64,000 nucleotides of DNA from an uncultured Erythrobacter sp. (GTDB lineage Bacteria; Pseudomonadota; Alphaproteobacteria; Sphingomonadales; Sphingomonadaceae). This document shows positions 46,129-54,918 of this stretch, piece by piece (the first letter of the stretch is position 1; each line of letters starts with the position of its first letter). Position numbers and translations under genes: made by a program. The stretch spans positions 2,783,407 to 2,847,406 of the forward strand of contig CANMTU010000001.1 in the NCBI GenBank assembly GCA_947501005.1, written 5' to 3'. The notes beneath the pieces are model-generated. The model was not told where the DNA came from. It searched no databases and saw only the letters and a program-made list of their open reading frames with translations.

Positions 46129-46221
46129 CGTTTCAAATCTCCCGGAGGTGTGTGATAATGACGGTGGTTGCGTAGCATGTGGATAATGCCCAGCTTGTGC
46201 AAAGGTAACGGAGAAAACCGC

Positions 46222-46485
46222 GTGAAGGTCCATGTCGAAATCGATTGTACCCCGGAAGAGGCGCGCGCGTTCATGGGCTTGCCCGATGTCGGCAAGGCGA
46301 ACGCCGTGTATGTCGACATGATGACCAACGCGATGAAGGGCGTGACCGATGCCGACAAGCTGCAGGACTATGCCCGCCAGCTCGCGCCTATGGGGCAGGC
46401 GGGGTTCAAGCTGTTCCAGAGCTTCATGGACGGCACGATGGCCGCGCGGGGTGACGCAACGCGGCGACCCGGCAGCGAAGAGTGA
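46222..46485 (+). CDS. small conserved alphaproteobacterial protein (DUF6489-like)
   Basis: An 87-residue protein that opens VKVHVEIDCTPEEARAFMGLPDV, followed by a helical block DYARQLAPMGQAGFKLFQSF. This resembles the small DUF6489 proteins next to mnmE in sphingomonads; I hold the number loosely. A GTG at 46222, 8 bases after GGAGA, was chosen over an upstream ATG that lacks homology. It lies 12 bases before mnmE. Function unknown. Confidence 0.72.
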   Translation: MKVHVEIDCTPEEARAFMGLPDVGKANAVYVDMMTNAMKGVTDADKLQDYARQLAPMGQAGFKLFQSFMDGTMAARGDATRRPGSEE

Positions 46486-46497
46486 GGCTCTCGGCGC

Positions 46498-47772
46498 TTG
46501 AACGATACCATCTACGCCCTGTCGAGCGGCGCGCCGCCGGCCGCCATCGGCGTGATCCGGATCAGTGGGCCGCAGGCAGGTAACGCCCTCGAAAGGCTGG
46601 CTGGAGGGCGTCCCGAACCCCGGCGGGCGAGTTTGCGCACGCTGCGCGCCGATGACGGGCGCATTCTAGATCAGGCGCTGGTATTGTGGTTCGACGGCGC
46701 GAACACGGCGACGGGCGAGGATTTGGCGGAACTGCATTGCCATGGCGGCATCGCCATAATTCGGGCGGTGCAGCATGCCCTGTCCGCCATCGATGGCCTC
46801 CGACCCGCTCTGCCCGGCGAATTCACACGCCGTGCCTTCGAGAACGGCCGCCTTGATCTCTCCGAGGCGGAAGGTCTGGCTGACCTTCTGGCGGCGGAAA
46901 CCGAGCTGCAACGGCTGGCAGCGCAGAACAGTTTCGGCGGCAGACTCTCGGAATTGGTCGAGGGTTGGCGAGTGCGCGTGATCGCGCTTTCCGCGCGGTT
47001 GGAAGCCTTGATGGATTTCGGCGACGAGGACGATGTGGCGGTCGACGTCTCGCAGATCGAACGCGATGCTGCTTCGTTGCGGGAGGATTTGGCCGCGGTT
47101 CTGGCAAATCCCCCGGTCGAGCGGCTGCGCGATGGTATCCGCGTGGTGCTGGCCGGACCGCCGAACGCAGGCAAATCCTCGCTGTTCAATGCGCTGTTGC
47201 AGGAGGACGCCGCAATCGTATCCGACATACGCGGTACGACACGAGACGTGATCGAACGCAGCATCGCGATCGATGGAGTGCCCATCGTCCTGGTGGATAC
47301 CGCTGGAGTGCATGAGGCAAGCGCGGACGAGATTGAGAAGATCGGTATCGGTCGGTCTCTTGGCGAGTTCGAGAAAGCGGATATCGTTCTTTGGCTTGGT
47401 GGGGAGGGCGAGGGACCGCAGGGATCCTGGGAGATCGAGGCGATGGCCGATCTTGATGGTTCGACGAAATCGAACGCCGATCATTCGGTTTCAGCTGTTA
47501 CCGGGTTCGGGCTGGCCGAACTGCTGTCCGCCATAGCGGTCGCGGCGAGATCGTTGCTGCCGAAACCGAACGCTGCGGCCTTGAATGAGAGGCAGCGCTT
47601 TCATGCGTCGGAAGCCTTGGCATGCCTGTCCATCGATCAGAAAGCACCTGACCCATTGATCCTGGCTGAGCAACTTCGACAAGCACGGGCCGCTTTTGAT
47701 GCCATCTCCGGTCGATCTTCAACGGAGGAAATGTTGGATGCGGTGTTCGGCCAATTCTGTATAGGCAAGTAA
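46498..47772 (+). CDS. mnmE: tRNA modification GTPase MnmE
   Basis: Partner of MnmG in making the cmnm5 modification at the wobble uridine. The 424-residue chain has the N-terminal tetrahydrofolate domain, a helical region, an inserted G domain (G1 GPPNAGKSS 220-228; G2 GTTRD 246-250; G3 DTAG 267-270) and the C-terminal CIGK motif. The G4 NKxD motif is missing: the equivalent stretch reads ADLD (317-320). It starts at a TTG, the only candidate near the family start. The third codon positions here look less GC-rich than in neighbouring genes. Confidence 0.95.
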   Translation: MNDTIYALSSGAPPAAIGVIRISGPQAGNALERLAGGRPEPRRASLRTLRADDGRILDQALVLWFDGANTATGEDLAELHCHGGIAIIRAVQHALSAIDGLRPALPGEFTRRAFENGRLDLSEAEGLADLLAAETELQRLAAQNSFGGRLSELVEGWRVRVIALSARLEALMDFGDEDDVAVDVSQIERDAASLREDLAAVLANPPVERLRDGIRVVLAGPPNAGKSSLFNALLQEDAAIVSDIRGTTRDVIERSIAIDGVPIVLVDTAGVHEASADEIEKIGIGRSLGEFEKADIVLWLGGEGEGPQGSWEIEAMADLDGSTKSNADHSVSAVTGFGLAELLSAIAVAARSLLPKPNAAALNERQRFHASEALACLSIDQKAPDPLILAEQLRQARAAFDAISGRSSTEEMLDAVFGQFCIGK

Positions 47773-47788
47773 TGTTCCACGTGAAACA
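47773..47788. promoter_or_regulatory. parS: parS centromere site, one mismatch
   Basis: TGTTCCACGTGAAACA immediately after the mnmE stop, matching the 16-base consensus TGTTTCACGTGAAACA at 15 positions. ParB binds here. About 7.8 kb right of oriC and 3.3 kb left of parB. Confidence 0.92.
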
Positions 47789-47799
47789 TCGGTATTACC

Positions 47800-49656
47800 G
47801 TGCATAGGTTCGACGTGATGGTCGTGGGCGGGGGGCACGCGGGCGTCGAAGCCGCGTGCGCCGCTGCTCGGATGGGCGCGCACGTCGCGCTTGTGACGTT
47901 CGATCCCGCGACGATCGGAATGATGAGTTGCAACCCTGCGATCGGGGGTCTTGGCAAAGGTCACCTTGTCCGGGAAGTCGATGCGCTCGACGGCGTAATT
48001 GCCAGGGCAGCTGACGATGCGGCGATTCACTATCGCATGCTCAACCGCAGCAAGGGGAGCGCAGTCTGGGGTCCGCGTATTCAGGCGGATCGTAAGCTGT
48101 TCCAGCAATCCGTACGGCGGCAGGTCGGGGCGATGGATAAATTGACGCTGGTTGCCGGTGAGGTGGCCAGTCTGACGTTCGAAGGTGACCGCGTTACGGG
48201 GGCAGTGCTGGCCGAGGGCACTCTGCTTCAAGCTGGCGCCGTGGTACTGGCGACGGGCACGTTCCTGGGCGGGCGACTGTATCGCGGGGAAGAGCGGGAA
48301 GAAGGAGGGCGGGTCGAAGAACGCGCCGCGACGAAACTCGCCGCGCAGCTTTACGATGCAGCGCTGCCGATGGCCCGGCTCAAGACCGGGACGCCGCCGC
48401 GCCTCGATGGGCGCACGATCGACTGGGGGGCGCTGGAACGCCAGCCCTCGGATGGAGAGGGCTGGACCATGTCCTCGCTCTCCCATGGTCGGCGGAACCC
48501 GGAGGTGTTCTGCGCGATCACCCGGACGAACCTGCGTGCGCATGATATCATTCGGAAGAACCTCGACCGCTCGCCGCTGTTCTCCGGCGCCATCGGCGCA
48601 GCCGGGCCGCGCTACTGTCCCTCGATCGAAGACAAGATTCACCGCTTCGCCGATCGGGACGGGCATCAAGTGTTCCTCGAACCGGAGGGGCTTTCGACGC
48701 CGTTGGTCTATCCCAACGGGATCAGCACATCCTTGCCGGTCGACGTTCAGGAAGCCATGCTGCGATCGATGGCGGGGCTTGAACGGGTGGAGATGGTCGT
48801 ACCGGGCTATGCCGTAGAGTATGACTATATCGACCCGCGCGCCTTGCATTCGACTCTCGAACACTCCCAGATCGAGGGGTTGTTCTTCGCCGGGCAGGTC
48901 AACGGCACGACCGGTTATGAGGAGGCGGCGGCGCAAGGCCTCGTCGCGGGCGCTTCGGCGGCGGCGAAGCATCTGGGCAAGGAGTCGCCAAAGCTGACAC
49001 GGGCCAACAGCTACATCGCGGTCATGATCGACGACCTCACCTTGCAAGGCGTCAGCGAGCCATATCGCATGCTGACCTCGCGGGCGGAATACCGCCTGCG
49101 CCTGCGCGCCGCAAATGCCGATACGCGCCTGACGGCCGAGGGCATTCGGGTAGGGTTGGTCGGTAACGAGCGCCGGGAGTGGTTCGAACGGCGTGAGGAT
49201 CGACGCCGTGAGTGGATTGAGCGTCTGGCTCAACCCATTTCAGCTGACAGGTTGAGCGATGCCGGCGCGATCGTCAGCCAGGGCGAGAAGCCACGCGCCG
49301 CGCGTGAATGGCTGGGGTTCAACACCGTCTCGTGGCAGGAGGTTGGCCCCGCGCTCGACCTTCCGTATGACAGTGATCTGGAACTCGCCGTAGAGCTGGA
49401 AGAGGATGCGATCTACGCGCCCTATCTTGCCCGGCAGGACGCCGAACTTGCGCGTCTGCAAGCGAGCGAGAATGTAAAACTGGCGCCCAACTTCGACTAT
49501 CGCTCGGTCCCTGGGCTGTCCAATGAGATGGTCGAACGCCTGTCGGACGCGCGACCTGAAACCATTGCAGCGGCTGGAAGGGTCGCCGGCGTAACGCCCG
49601 CCGCACTGGCGGCTGTCCTCGTGCAGGCACGTCGGCTGGAAACACCTCGAACATGA
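47800..49656 (+). CDS. mnmG: tRNA uridine 5-carboxymethylaminomethyl modification enzyme MnmG
   Basis: FAD-binding partner of MnmE, 618 residues. The dinucleotide motif [11 protein letters not shown] begins near residue 9; the [24 protein letters not shown] and [19 protein letters not shown] blocks are nearly invariant in the family. It starts at a GTG, 12 bases after the parS site, and ends in an ATGA overlap with rsmG. Old name gidA reflects its origin-proximal position. Confidence 0.97.
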   Translation: MHRFDVMVVGGGHAGVEAACAAARMGAHVALVTFDPATIGMMSCNPAIGGLGKGHLVREVDALDGVIARAADDAAIHYRMLNRSKGSAVWGPRIQADRKLFQQSVRRQVGAMDKLTLVAGEVASLTFEGDRVTGAVLAEGTLLQAGAVVLATGTFLGGRLYRGEEREEGGRVEERAATKLAAQLYDAALPMARLKTGTPPRLDGRTIDWGALERQPSDGEGWTMSSLSHGRRNPEVFCAITRTNLRAHDIIRKNLDRSPLFSGAIGAAGPRYCPSIEDKIHRFADRDGHQVFLEPEGLSTPLVYPNGISTSLPVDVQEAMLRSMAGLERVEMVVPGYAVEYDYIDPRALHSTLEHSQIEGLFFAGQVNGTTGYEEAAAQGLVAGASAAAKHLGKESPKLTRANSYIAVMIDDLTLQGVSEPYRMLTSRAEYRLRLRAANADTRLTAEGIRVGLVGNERREWFERREDRRREWIERLAQPISADRLSDAGAIVSQGEKPRAAREWLGFNTVSWQEVGPALDLPYDSDLELAVELEEDAIYAPYLARQDAELARLQASENVKLAPNFDYRSVPGLSNEMVERLSDARPETIAAAGRVAGVTPAALAAVLVQARRLETPRT

Positions 49657-50279
49657 TGACCGAGGAGCAGGCGAAGGAATGGATTGAGGCGAGGTGGGGC
49701 TGCGCGGCTGTCTTGAAACTTGATCAGTTCGTTGCCCTTCTTCGCGTAGAGAACATGGTGCAGAACCTCGTCTCGGCGGCGTCGCTGGAAGCAGTCTGGT
49801 TGCGGCACCTTGCCGATTCGGCACAACTCGTCAGTCTGGCGGGCGATGCGGGGGAAGGAGCGTGGCTGGATATCGGGACGGGCGCTGGGTTCCCCGGCCT
49901 GGTCGCTGCCATCCTTCAACCGGACCAGTTGGTACACTTGGTCGAACCACGCAAGCGTCGCGCGGAATGGTTGGCGCGTGCGTCGCAAGCGTTGTCGCTG
50001 TCCAACGCCACGGTTCATGCGTCAAAGGTGGAACAAATTACACCATTTCCAGCAGCTATCATCTCTGCGCGTGCAGTTGCAGCGCTGGATCGATTGACCT
50101 TGTGGGCGCAACCCTTCTCCACAAAGGATACGCTGTGGCTCTTGCCAAAGGGCCGTAATGGGCGGCAGGAGTTGGCCGAGGCGAATGTGGCGAACCGACG
50201 AATGTTTCACGTGAAACAATCCATGACTGACGAGGACGCCGTAATTCTGGTCGGGAAGGGCAAGGCGGGAAAGCAGTGA
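49653..50279 (+). CDS. rsmG: 16S rRNA (guanine527-N7)-methyltransferase RsmG
   Basis: AdoMet methyltransferase of 208 residues that modifies G527 of 16S rRNA; loss gives low-level streptomycin resistance. The AdoMet motif [12 protein letters not shown] and the [11 protein letters not shown] block identify it. Start at ATGATG overlapping the mnmG stop. Near the end it contains the perfect parS palindrome, which is translated as FHVK (MFHVKQS); protein and centromere sequence thus share the same bases. Confidence 0.96.
   Translation: MMTEEQAKEWIEARWGCAAVLKLDQFVALLRVENMVQNLVSAASLEAVWLRHLADSAQLVSLAGDAGEGAWLDIGTGAGFPGLVAAILQPDQLVHLVEPRKRRAEWLARASQALSLSNATVHASKVEQITPFPAAIISARAVAALDRLTLWAQPFSTKDTLWLLPKGRNGRQELAEANVANRRMFHVKQSMTDEDAVILVGKGKAGKQ
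50203..50218. promoter_or_regulatory. parS: parS centromere site, perfect palindrome
   Basis: TGTTTCACGTGAAACA, an exact match to the 16-base parS consensus, inside the rsmG coding sequence 60 bases before the parA start. Expected primary ParB loading site. Confidence 0.97.
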
Positions 50280-51052
50280 TTACCGTAGCCATCGCAAACC
50301 AGAAGGGCGGCGTCGGCAAGACTACGACCGCTATCAATGTCGCGACGGCAATGGCGGCTATCGGCTGGCGAACCCTCCTCATCGATCTTGATCCGCAAGG
50401 CAATGCTTCGACCGGGCTGGGCATTCCGGCAGCGGCGCGCGCAAAAACCAGCTATGATGTCATCGTGGACGGCGCCTCCATTTCCGAGTGCATGGTCGGC
50501 AGCGATGTGCCCAATCTCTCGGTCGTGCCCGCCACGCAGGATCTTTCCGGCGCCGAGGTCGAGCTGGTTTCGGTCGACCGCCGCGTCAATCGGTTGGAGC
50601 AGGCGGTTGCAAATGTAACCGATTTCGACATCTGTTTCATTGACTGCCCGCCATCGCTCGGCCTGTTGACGCTGAATGCCTTGAGCGCGGCGGATACGCT
50701 TCTCGTCCCGCTGCAATGCGAGTTCTTTGCGCTCGAAGGTTTGAGCCAATTGCTGCAGACGGTCGAGCGGGTGAAGGAGCGGTTCAATCCGCATCTCGGC
50801 ATCGTCGGTATCGCGCTCACCATGTTCGATCGGCGCAACCGGTTGACCGATCAGGTGGCGGAAGACGTCCGCGATTGTATGGGCGAACTGGTTTTCGACA
50901 GCGTCATCCCGCGCAATGTCCGCCTTTCCGAGGCACCGAGCCATGGCTTGCCGGCGCTGATCTACGATCACAATTGCGCGGGCAGCCGGGCCTATATCGG
51001 CCTGGCACGCGAACTTATCGGCAGGCTTCCGCAGAGAAAGAAGGCGGCATGA
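50276..51052 (+). CDS. parA: chromosome partitioning ATPase ParA
   Basis: Walker-type ATPase of 258 residues that moves the ParB-bound origin. The deviant Walker A KGGVGKTTT (K10 to T18) is just after the start, with CFIDCPPSLGLLT as Walker B. The GTG start overlaps the stop of rsmG (GTGA) and the stop overlaps the start of parB (ATGA), so rsmG-parA-parB is a coupled unit. Confidence 0.97.
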   Translation: MITVAIANQKGGVGKTTTAINVATAMAAIGWRTLLIDLDPQGNASTGLGIPAAARAKTSYDVIVDGASISECMVGSDVPNLSVVPATQDLSGAEVELVSVDRRVNRLEQAVANVTDFDICFIDCPPSLGLLTLNALSAADTLLVPLQCEFFALEGLSQLLQTVERVKERFNPHLGIVGIALTMFDRRNRLTDQVAEDVRDCMGELVFDSVIPRNVRLSEAPSHGLPALIYDHNCAGSRAYIGLARELIGRLPQRKKAA

Positions 51053-51987
51053 CAACTATCGATCGCAAGAAGAAGCTCGGCAAGGGGCTGGGCGCGTTGC
51101 TGGGCGAGACGCGGCGGGAGGAGCCGCTGGTGCGGGACGGGGCACGCGATCGCGACGAGGGAGAGGCGGCGTCAGCCGACCGATCGACGCTTGCGGCCAT
51201 TCCCGTCGCGGCGATCGAGCCACTGCCGGGCCAGCCGCGCACCCATTTCGACGACGACGCGCTGAACGAGCTTGCCGCCTCAATCTCGGCGCGCGGCGTG
51301 ATTCAGCCGATCATCGTGCGGCCGAAGGGCGGCGGGCGCTATCAACTCGTGGCCGGCGAGCGGCGTTGGCGTGCGGCACAGCGCGCCCGGCTGCACGAAA
51401 TTCCCGCCATCGTTCGCGAGCTCGAGGAGCAGGACGTCATGGCGCTCGCGCTGGTGGAGAACCTGCAGCGCGAGGACCTCAACCCCGTCGAGGAAGCACG
51501 CGCTTACCAGAAGCTGGCGGACGAGCAGGGCATGACCCAGGCCGATATCGCCAAGCTGGTCGACAAGTCGCGCAGCCATGTCGCCAACCTTCAGCGTCTG
51601 CTGGCTCTGCCGGACAAGGTGCTGTCCTTCGTAGCCGACAACCGGCTGTCGATGGGCCATGCGCGCGCGCTTATAGGCAACGCGCAAGCCGTTGAAATTG
51701 CACAGGATGCCATTGAACGTGGGCTTTCGGTTCGCGATGTCGAGCGGCTCGTCAAGGGTCAGCAGACGCGCGCCGGATCGCGCGACGGCAATCCCGCTGC
51801 CGGTGCGCCCGCAAACGAGAACAATGCCGACCTCGCGGCCATTCAGGATCATCTGGGCGAGTTCCTCGGGCTTCCGGTCAAGATCGCACCGGACCGGGCG
51901 GGCAATAGCGGCAGCGTGACGATCTCGTACCGGACTCTCGACCAGCTCGACTTGATTTGCCAGCGGCTGACCGGCGGCGAGATCTAG
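51049..51987 (+). CDS. parB: chromosome partitioning protein ParB
   Basis: CTP-dependent DNA clamp of 312 residues that loads at parS. ENLQREDLNPVEEARAY and the GERRWRAAQRA box form the CTPase domain; MTQADIAKLVDKSRSHVANLQRLL is the helix-turn-helix that reads parS. N-terminal RKKKLGKGLGALLG is the conserved ParA-stimulating peptide. The ATG at 51049 sits in the ATGA overlap with parA. The C-terminus is a short dimerisation domain. Confidence 0.97.
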   Translation: MTTIDRKKKLGKGLGALLGETRREEPLVRDGARDRDEGEAASADRSTLAAIPVAAIEPLPGQPRTHFDDDALNELAASISARGVIQPIIVRPKGGGRYQLVAGERRWRAAQRARLHEIPAIVRELEEQDVMALALVENLQREDLNPVEEARAYQKLADEQGMTQADIAKLVDKSRSHVANLQRLLALPDKVLSFVADNRLSMGHARALIGNAQAVEIAQDAIERGLSVRDVERLVKGQQTRAGSRDGNPAAGAPANENNADLAAIQDHLGEFLGLPVKIAPDRAGNSGSVTISYRTLDQLDLICQRLTGGEI

Positions 51988-52062
51988 GTCAGCTGCCACG
52001 GCGATCCCACGGGGCTTGTCACGACCCCGCCGAGGCCGTAACGCGCCCGCGCATCGAGGGGC

Positions 52063-54519
52063 GTGGCGGGCGTGGACAGGAACGGACATCGCGCAAGGTC
52101 TGCGCGCTTTTCCAGACAATTCGAACGGTTCGGCGGGATCGCGCCGGCCTTTCGCGACGCCGTGGCCATCTTCGCGATAACCCTGATCGCGCTTGCCTTG
52201 TCGCAGACGCGTGCTTTCGCCAATCTCGACGGCCTGGCGTTCGATACCGCCGCGCAATTTGACAGCGCGCGGCCACCCCGCGTGATCGTCGTCGAGGTCG
52301 ATCCCGCAGCAGCGAACCCAGCGCCGCTCCTGGCAGCGGCCAAGCGCGCCGGCGTTGTCAGTGTAGGCGTATTGGACCCGCGACTGGCACAGGAAACGTG
52401 CCATGCGTCCGATCCAATCCTGCCGTTGTTTATCCGCGGCTCCCGCGATGCTCCGCCCGCTTCCCAGCGCTTCGCCTGTCGCCTTAGTCCAGCAATCGAC
52501 GCCCCGGCCGACGATGGAATGTATCGCCGCCAGTTCGCAGCCGTCGAAGGCCCGGACGGCCCACGAACGCTGTTCGAAACAAAGCTCGCCGGGCGCGGCG
52601 ATGCGAGCGGCGCATATGTCATCCGCATGCCGGCCAGCCAGAACATCCCGCGCGTCACCGCCGTGCAACTCACCGCCGGGATTTTCGCGCCAGACCAGTT
52701 GAACGGCTACGTCGCCTTGTTCGCACCCCCCTCGGATGCTTCGGCTGCGCTCGCAACTACGCTCGACCCGCAGGGTTTTCGCACGAGCGAGGCGGTTTGG
52801 CGAGCCTATGCGGTGCAAACCCTCATCGACCGGCGCGAGGTTCGTTCGGCTCCGGCAATCCTCACCCTGTTCGTCATCGTTTTGGCAGCGCTGGCCGGCA
52901 GGGCACTGTTCGGCACTGCGATCGCCCGCCGTCATTTTATCGCCGCCTGCATCGCGGCCGCCGCAGTTGCAGCGATTCTCTGGTTCGTCCTGCTGCAAGC
53001 GACCGATACGTTCGCGCCGCTCACGGCTTCAATCTTCGCCTTGTTGGTCGCCGGGATCACCAAGCTGCGCTCCGAGGAGCGGCGCAAGGACCGCGCACTG
53101 GAGAGGACCATTGAGAAGGCGATCAACCTCGCCTTCGGTCGCAGCGTGCTGCTCGACGCATCCGACCTCCCCACCTATTTCCAGCGCGCGGCCGCGCTGT
53201 TGCAGCTTCCCTATGCGCGCATGGCGGTCCGGGCTTCGGGCACCTCGGCATGGGAAGAGGTGTTCGCCACGGGCGAGGCGGACGGTGCCGCGCGCACCAT
53301 CCGGCTGGATGACGCCGAGAAGGACATCCGCCTCACCTACAGCCCGCCCCGCGATGCCACGGGCGCGGCCGCCACGCGCATTCTCGACGATGCGATCGCG
53401 CGCGTCCTAGCCGGGCGCGAATGGCAGAGCCGCCTTCTTGCCGGGCGGCGCCGCGCCTCGATCGACCGGCGGCTGCGCAGCGCCGCCAACCTCATCAGCG
53501 TGCACAGCGACGAATTGGCACGCGGGCTGGACGCGCTCGATACCGCCGTGTGCGTATTCCGGCCGCTCGGCATGCCGATCTACGCCAACGTCGAGATGCG
53601 CGCATTGCTGACGGCGGCCAGGATCGATCCGGACAACACCGCGCTGCTCGATATCATGGTGGCCACCACCGAACTGGGCGAAGCGCGCGCGCGGAGCATG
53701 ATCCGCGAGGTCCTGCTGCAAGGCGGCGACCTGCGAATCCCGATGCGCGATTTCGGCGGGCGGCAACGCATCCTGCGGCTCGGCATCGCGACACAGGTGC
53801 GCCATCGGTCGCAGACCGTTCTCGTGGTGGAAGCGGTCGACATCACCGAGCTCGACCGGTTGTCGGAACTACGCCTCGCATTCGGGACGTTCATCGATCG
53901 CCAGCTGCGCAACGATCTGGAGGCGATCACGCTCGGCAGCGGTCTCGCGCGCGATCCCCGCCTCGAACCGGCCGCCAGGGCGCGGATCCTCGACCGGATC
54001 GGCGACGTCGTGGCGCGGGCGCGGGGCCGGCTGGACGAGGTTCGCGGGCTGCTGGAGGAGAAGCCGTATGCCGGGAAGGACACCAGCTTCCCCATCGAAT
54101 CGCGCAAGATCGTCGCCCAGGCGCTCGACCGCGCGCAGCCCTTTGCCGACGAATCGGGCGCCCGCATCGCGAGCGCCTTGCCCGACATCAGCGGTTTCAG
54201 CATCGCCGAACCCCTGATGCTGTCCGACATGGTCGAGGCGATGCTGCGCATCGTCATCGCGGACACGGCGCAGGGCGGGGAGGTCGTCTTGCAGCTCGAG
54301 GAAACCGATCGGGCGACGTCCATCCGCATCGCCGGCGGGTTCGGCCTGCCCTTCGATCGCTTCGTCGCTGCGCTCGATGCCGGATCGGGCGAGGTGCCGT
54401 CCGAATACCAGATCGCTGCCGCCGGCATGGCCGAAGCGATGAAGTGGCGCGGTGGGGTGACTTACTGGAGCGCGCCGGGCGCCGGCTTCCGCTTCGCGAT
54501 CCAGTTGCGGCGGGTATAG
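52063..54519 (+). CDS. CHASE2-like membrane sensor with degenerate histidine-kinase core
   Basis: An 818-residue protein: first membrane span at about 31-47, a periplasmic CHASE2-like domain (48-262) with FDTAAQFDSARPP then RVIVVEVD, three membrane spans (265-333), a PAS-like domain (486-596) and a kinase-like module. The usual H-E-L-R-T-P-L phosphoacceptor site reads R613-QLRNDL, so the phospho-histidine is replaced by arginine, and the following ATPase-like region has no recognisable N or G boxes. It is therefore probably a pseudo-kinase. Start is a GTG, chosen as the first in the open frame; later codons are possible. First gene of the unusual operon, 75 bases after parB. Confidence 0.78.
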   Translation: MAGVDRNGHRARSARFSRQFERFGGIAPAFRDAVAIFAITLIALALSQTRAFANLDGLAFDTAAQFDSARPPRVIVVEVDPAAANPAPLLAAAKRAGVVSVGVLDPRLAQETCHASDPILPLFIRGSRDAPPASQRFACRLSPAIDAPADDGMYRRQFAAVEGPDGPRTLFETKLAGRGDASGAYVIRMPASQNIPRVTAVQLTAGIFAPDQLNGYVALFAPPSDASAALATTLDPQGFRTSEAVWRAYAVQTLIDRREVRSAPAILTLFVIVLAALAGRALFGTAIARRHFIAACIAAAAVAAILWFVLLQATDTFAPLTASIFALLVAGITKLRSEERRKDRALERTIEKAINLAFGRSVLLDASDLPTYFQRAAALLQLPYARMAVRASGTSAWEEVFATGEADGAARTIRLDDAEKDIRLTYSPPRDATGAAATRILDDAIARVLAGREWQSRLLAGRRRASIDRRLRSAANLISVHSDELARGLDALDTAVCVFRPLGMPIYANVEMRALLTAARIDPDNTALLDIMVATTELGEARARSMIREVLLQGGDLRIPMRDFGGRQRILRLGIATQVRHRSQTVLVVEAVDITELDRLSELRLAFGTFIDRQLRNDLEAITLGSGLARDPRLEPAARARILDRIGDVVARARGRLDEVRGLLEEKPYAGKDTSFPIESRKIVAQALDRAQPFADESGARIASALPDISGFSIAEPLMLSDMVEAMLRIVIADTAQGGEVVLQLEETDRATSIRIAGGFGLPFDRFVAALDAGSGEVPSEYQIAAAGMAEAMKWRGGVTYWSAPGAGFRFAIQLRRV

Positions 54520-54528
54520 GGCGACCGG

Positions 54529-54906
54529 ATGCGCGCGAATTCGATCCTCATCGTCGATGATGACGAATTGCTGTGCGACATGATCGCCTCGCTGCTCGAA
54601 CTGGAAGGGCATCTGGTGACGCTGGCCCATGACGGCGCCACTGCGCTCGCACTGTGCCGCGAGGGAATGTTCGATTGCATCCTGCTCGATCTGGTCATGC
54701 CGAGGATGGACGGTTTGCAGTTCATGCGCGTGGTGGCGCACGCAATGCCGGACCATCCGCCGATCGTGGTGATGTCGGCCTCTGTCACCGCAACGATCGT
54801 AGAGGAGGGGCGCGATTACGGGGCGTGCAGCATGATCCGCAAACCGGTCGACCGGGCCGGGCTGCTCGACGCGATCGGGCAGGCGACGCGGTCGCGGACG
54901 GGCTGA
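54529..54906 (+). CDS. stand-alone receiver-domain response regulator
   Basis: A 125-residue CheY-like protein with no output domain. Acid pocket D10-D12, phosphoacceptor D54 in LLDLVMP, switch residue S83 in VMSAS and K105 in RKPVD are intact, so it can be phosphorylated, although the kinase-like protein just upstream (9 bases away) lacks its own histidine. Phosphate would then have to come from another kinase or a phosphotransferase; or the pair is used as a binding switch. Directly precedes the PgsC-like gene by 12 bases. Confidence 0.9.
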   Translation: MRANSILIVDDDELLCDMIASLLELEGHLVTLAHDGATALALCREGMFDCILLDLVMPRMDGLQFMRVVAHAMPDHPPIVVMSASVTATIVEEGRDYGACSMIRKPVDRAGLLDAIGQATRSRTG

Positions 54907-54918
54907 CTTCCGGGCCGC

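Noticed and set aside
51280-52998. 572-residue minus-strand frame over parB and the next gene
   Set aside because: Covers parB, whose identity is certain; no start signal or domain.
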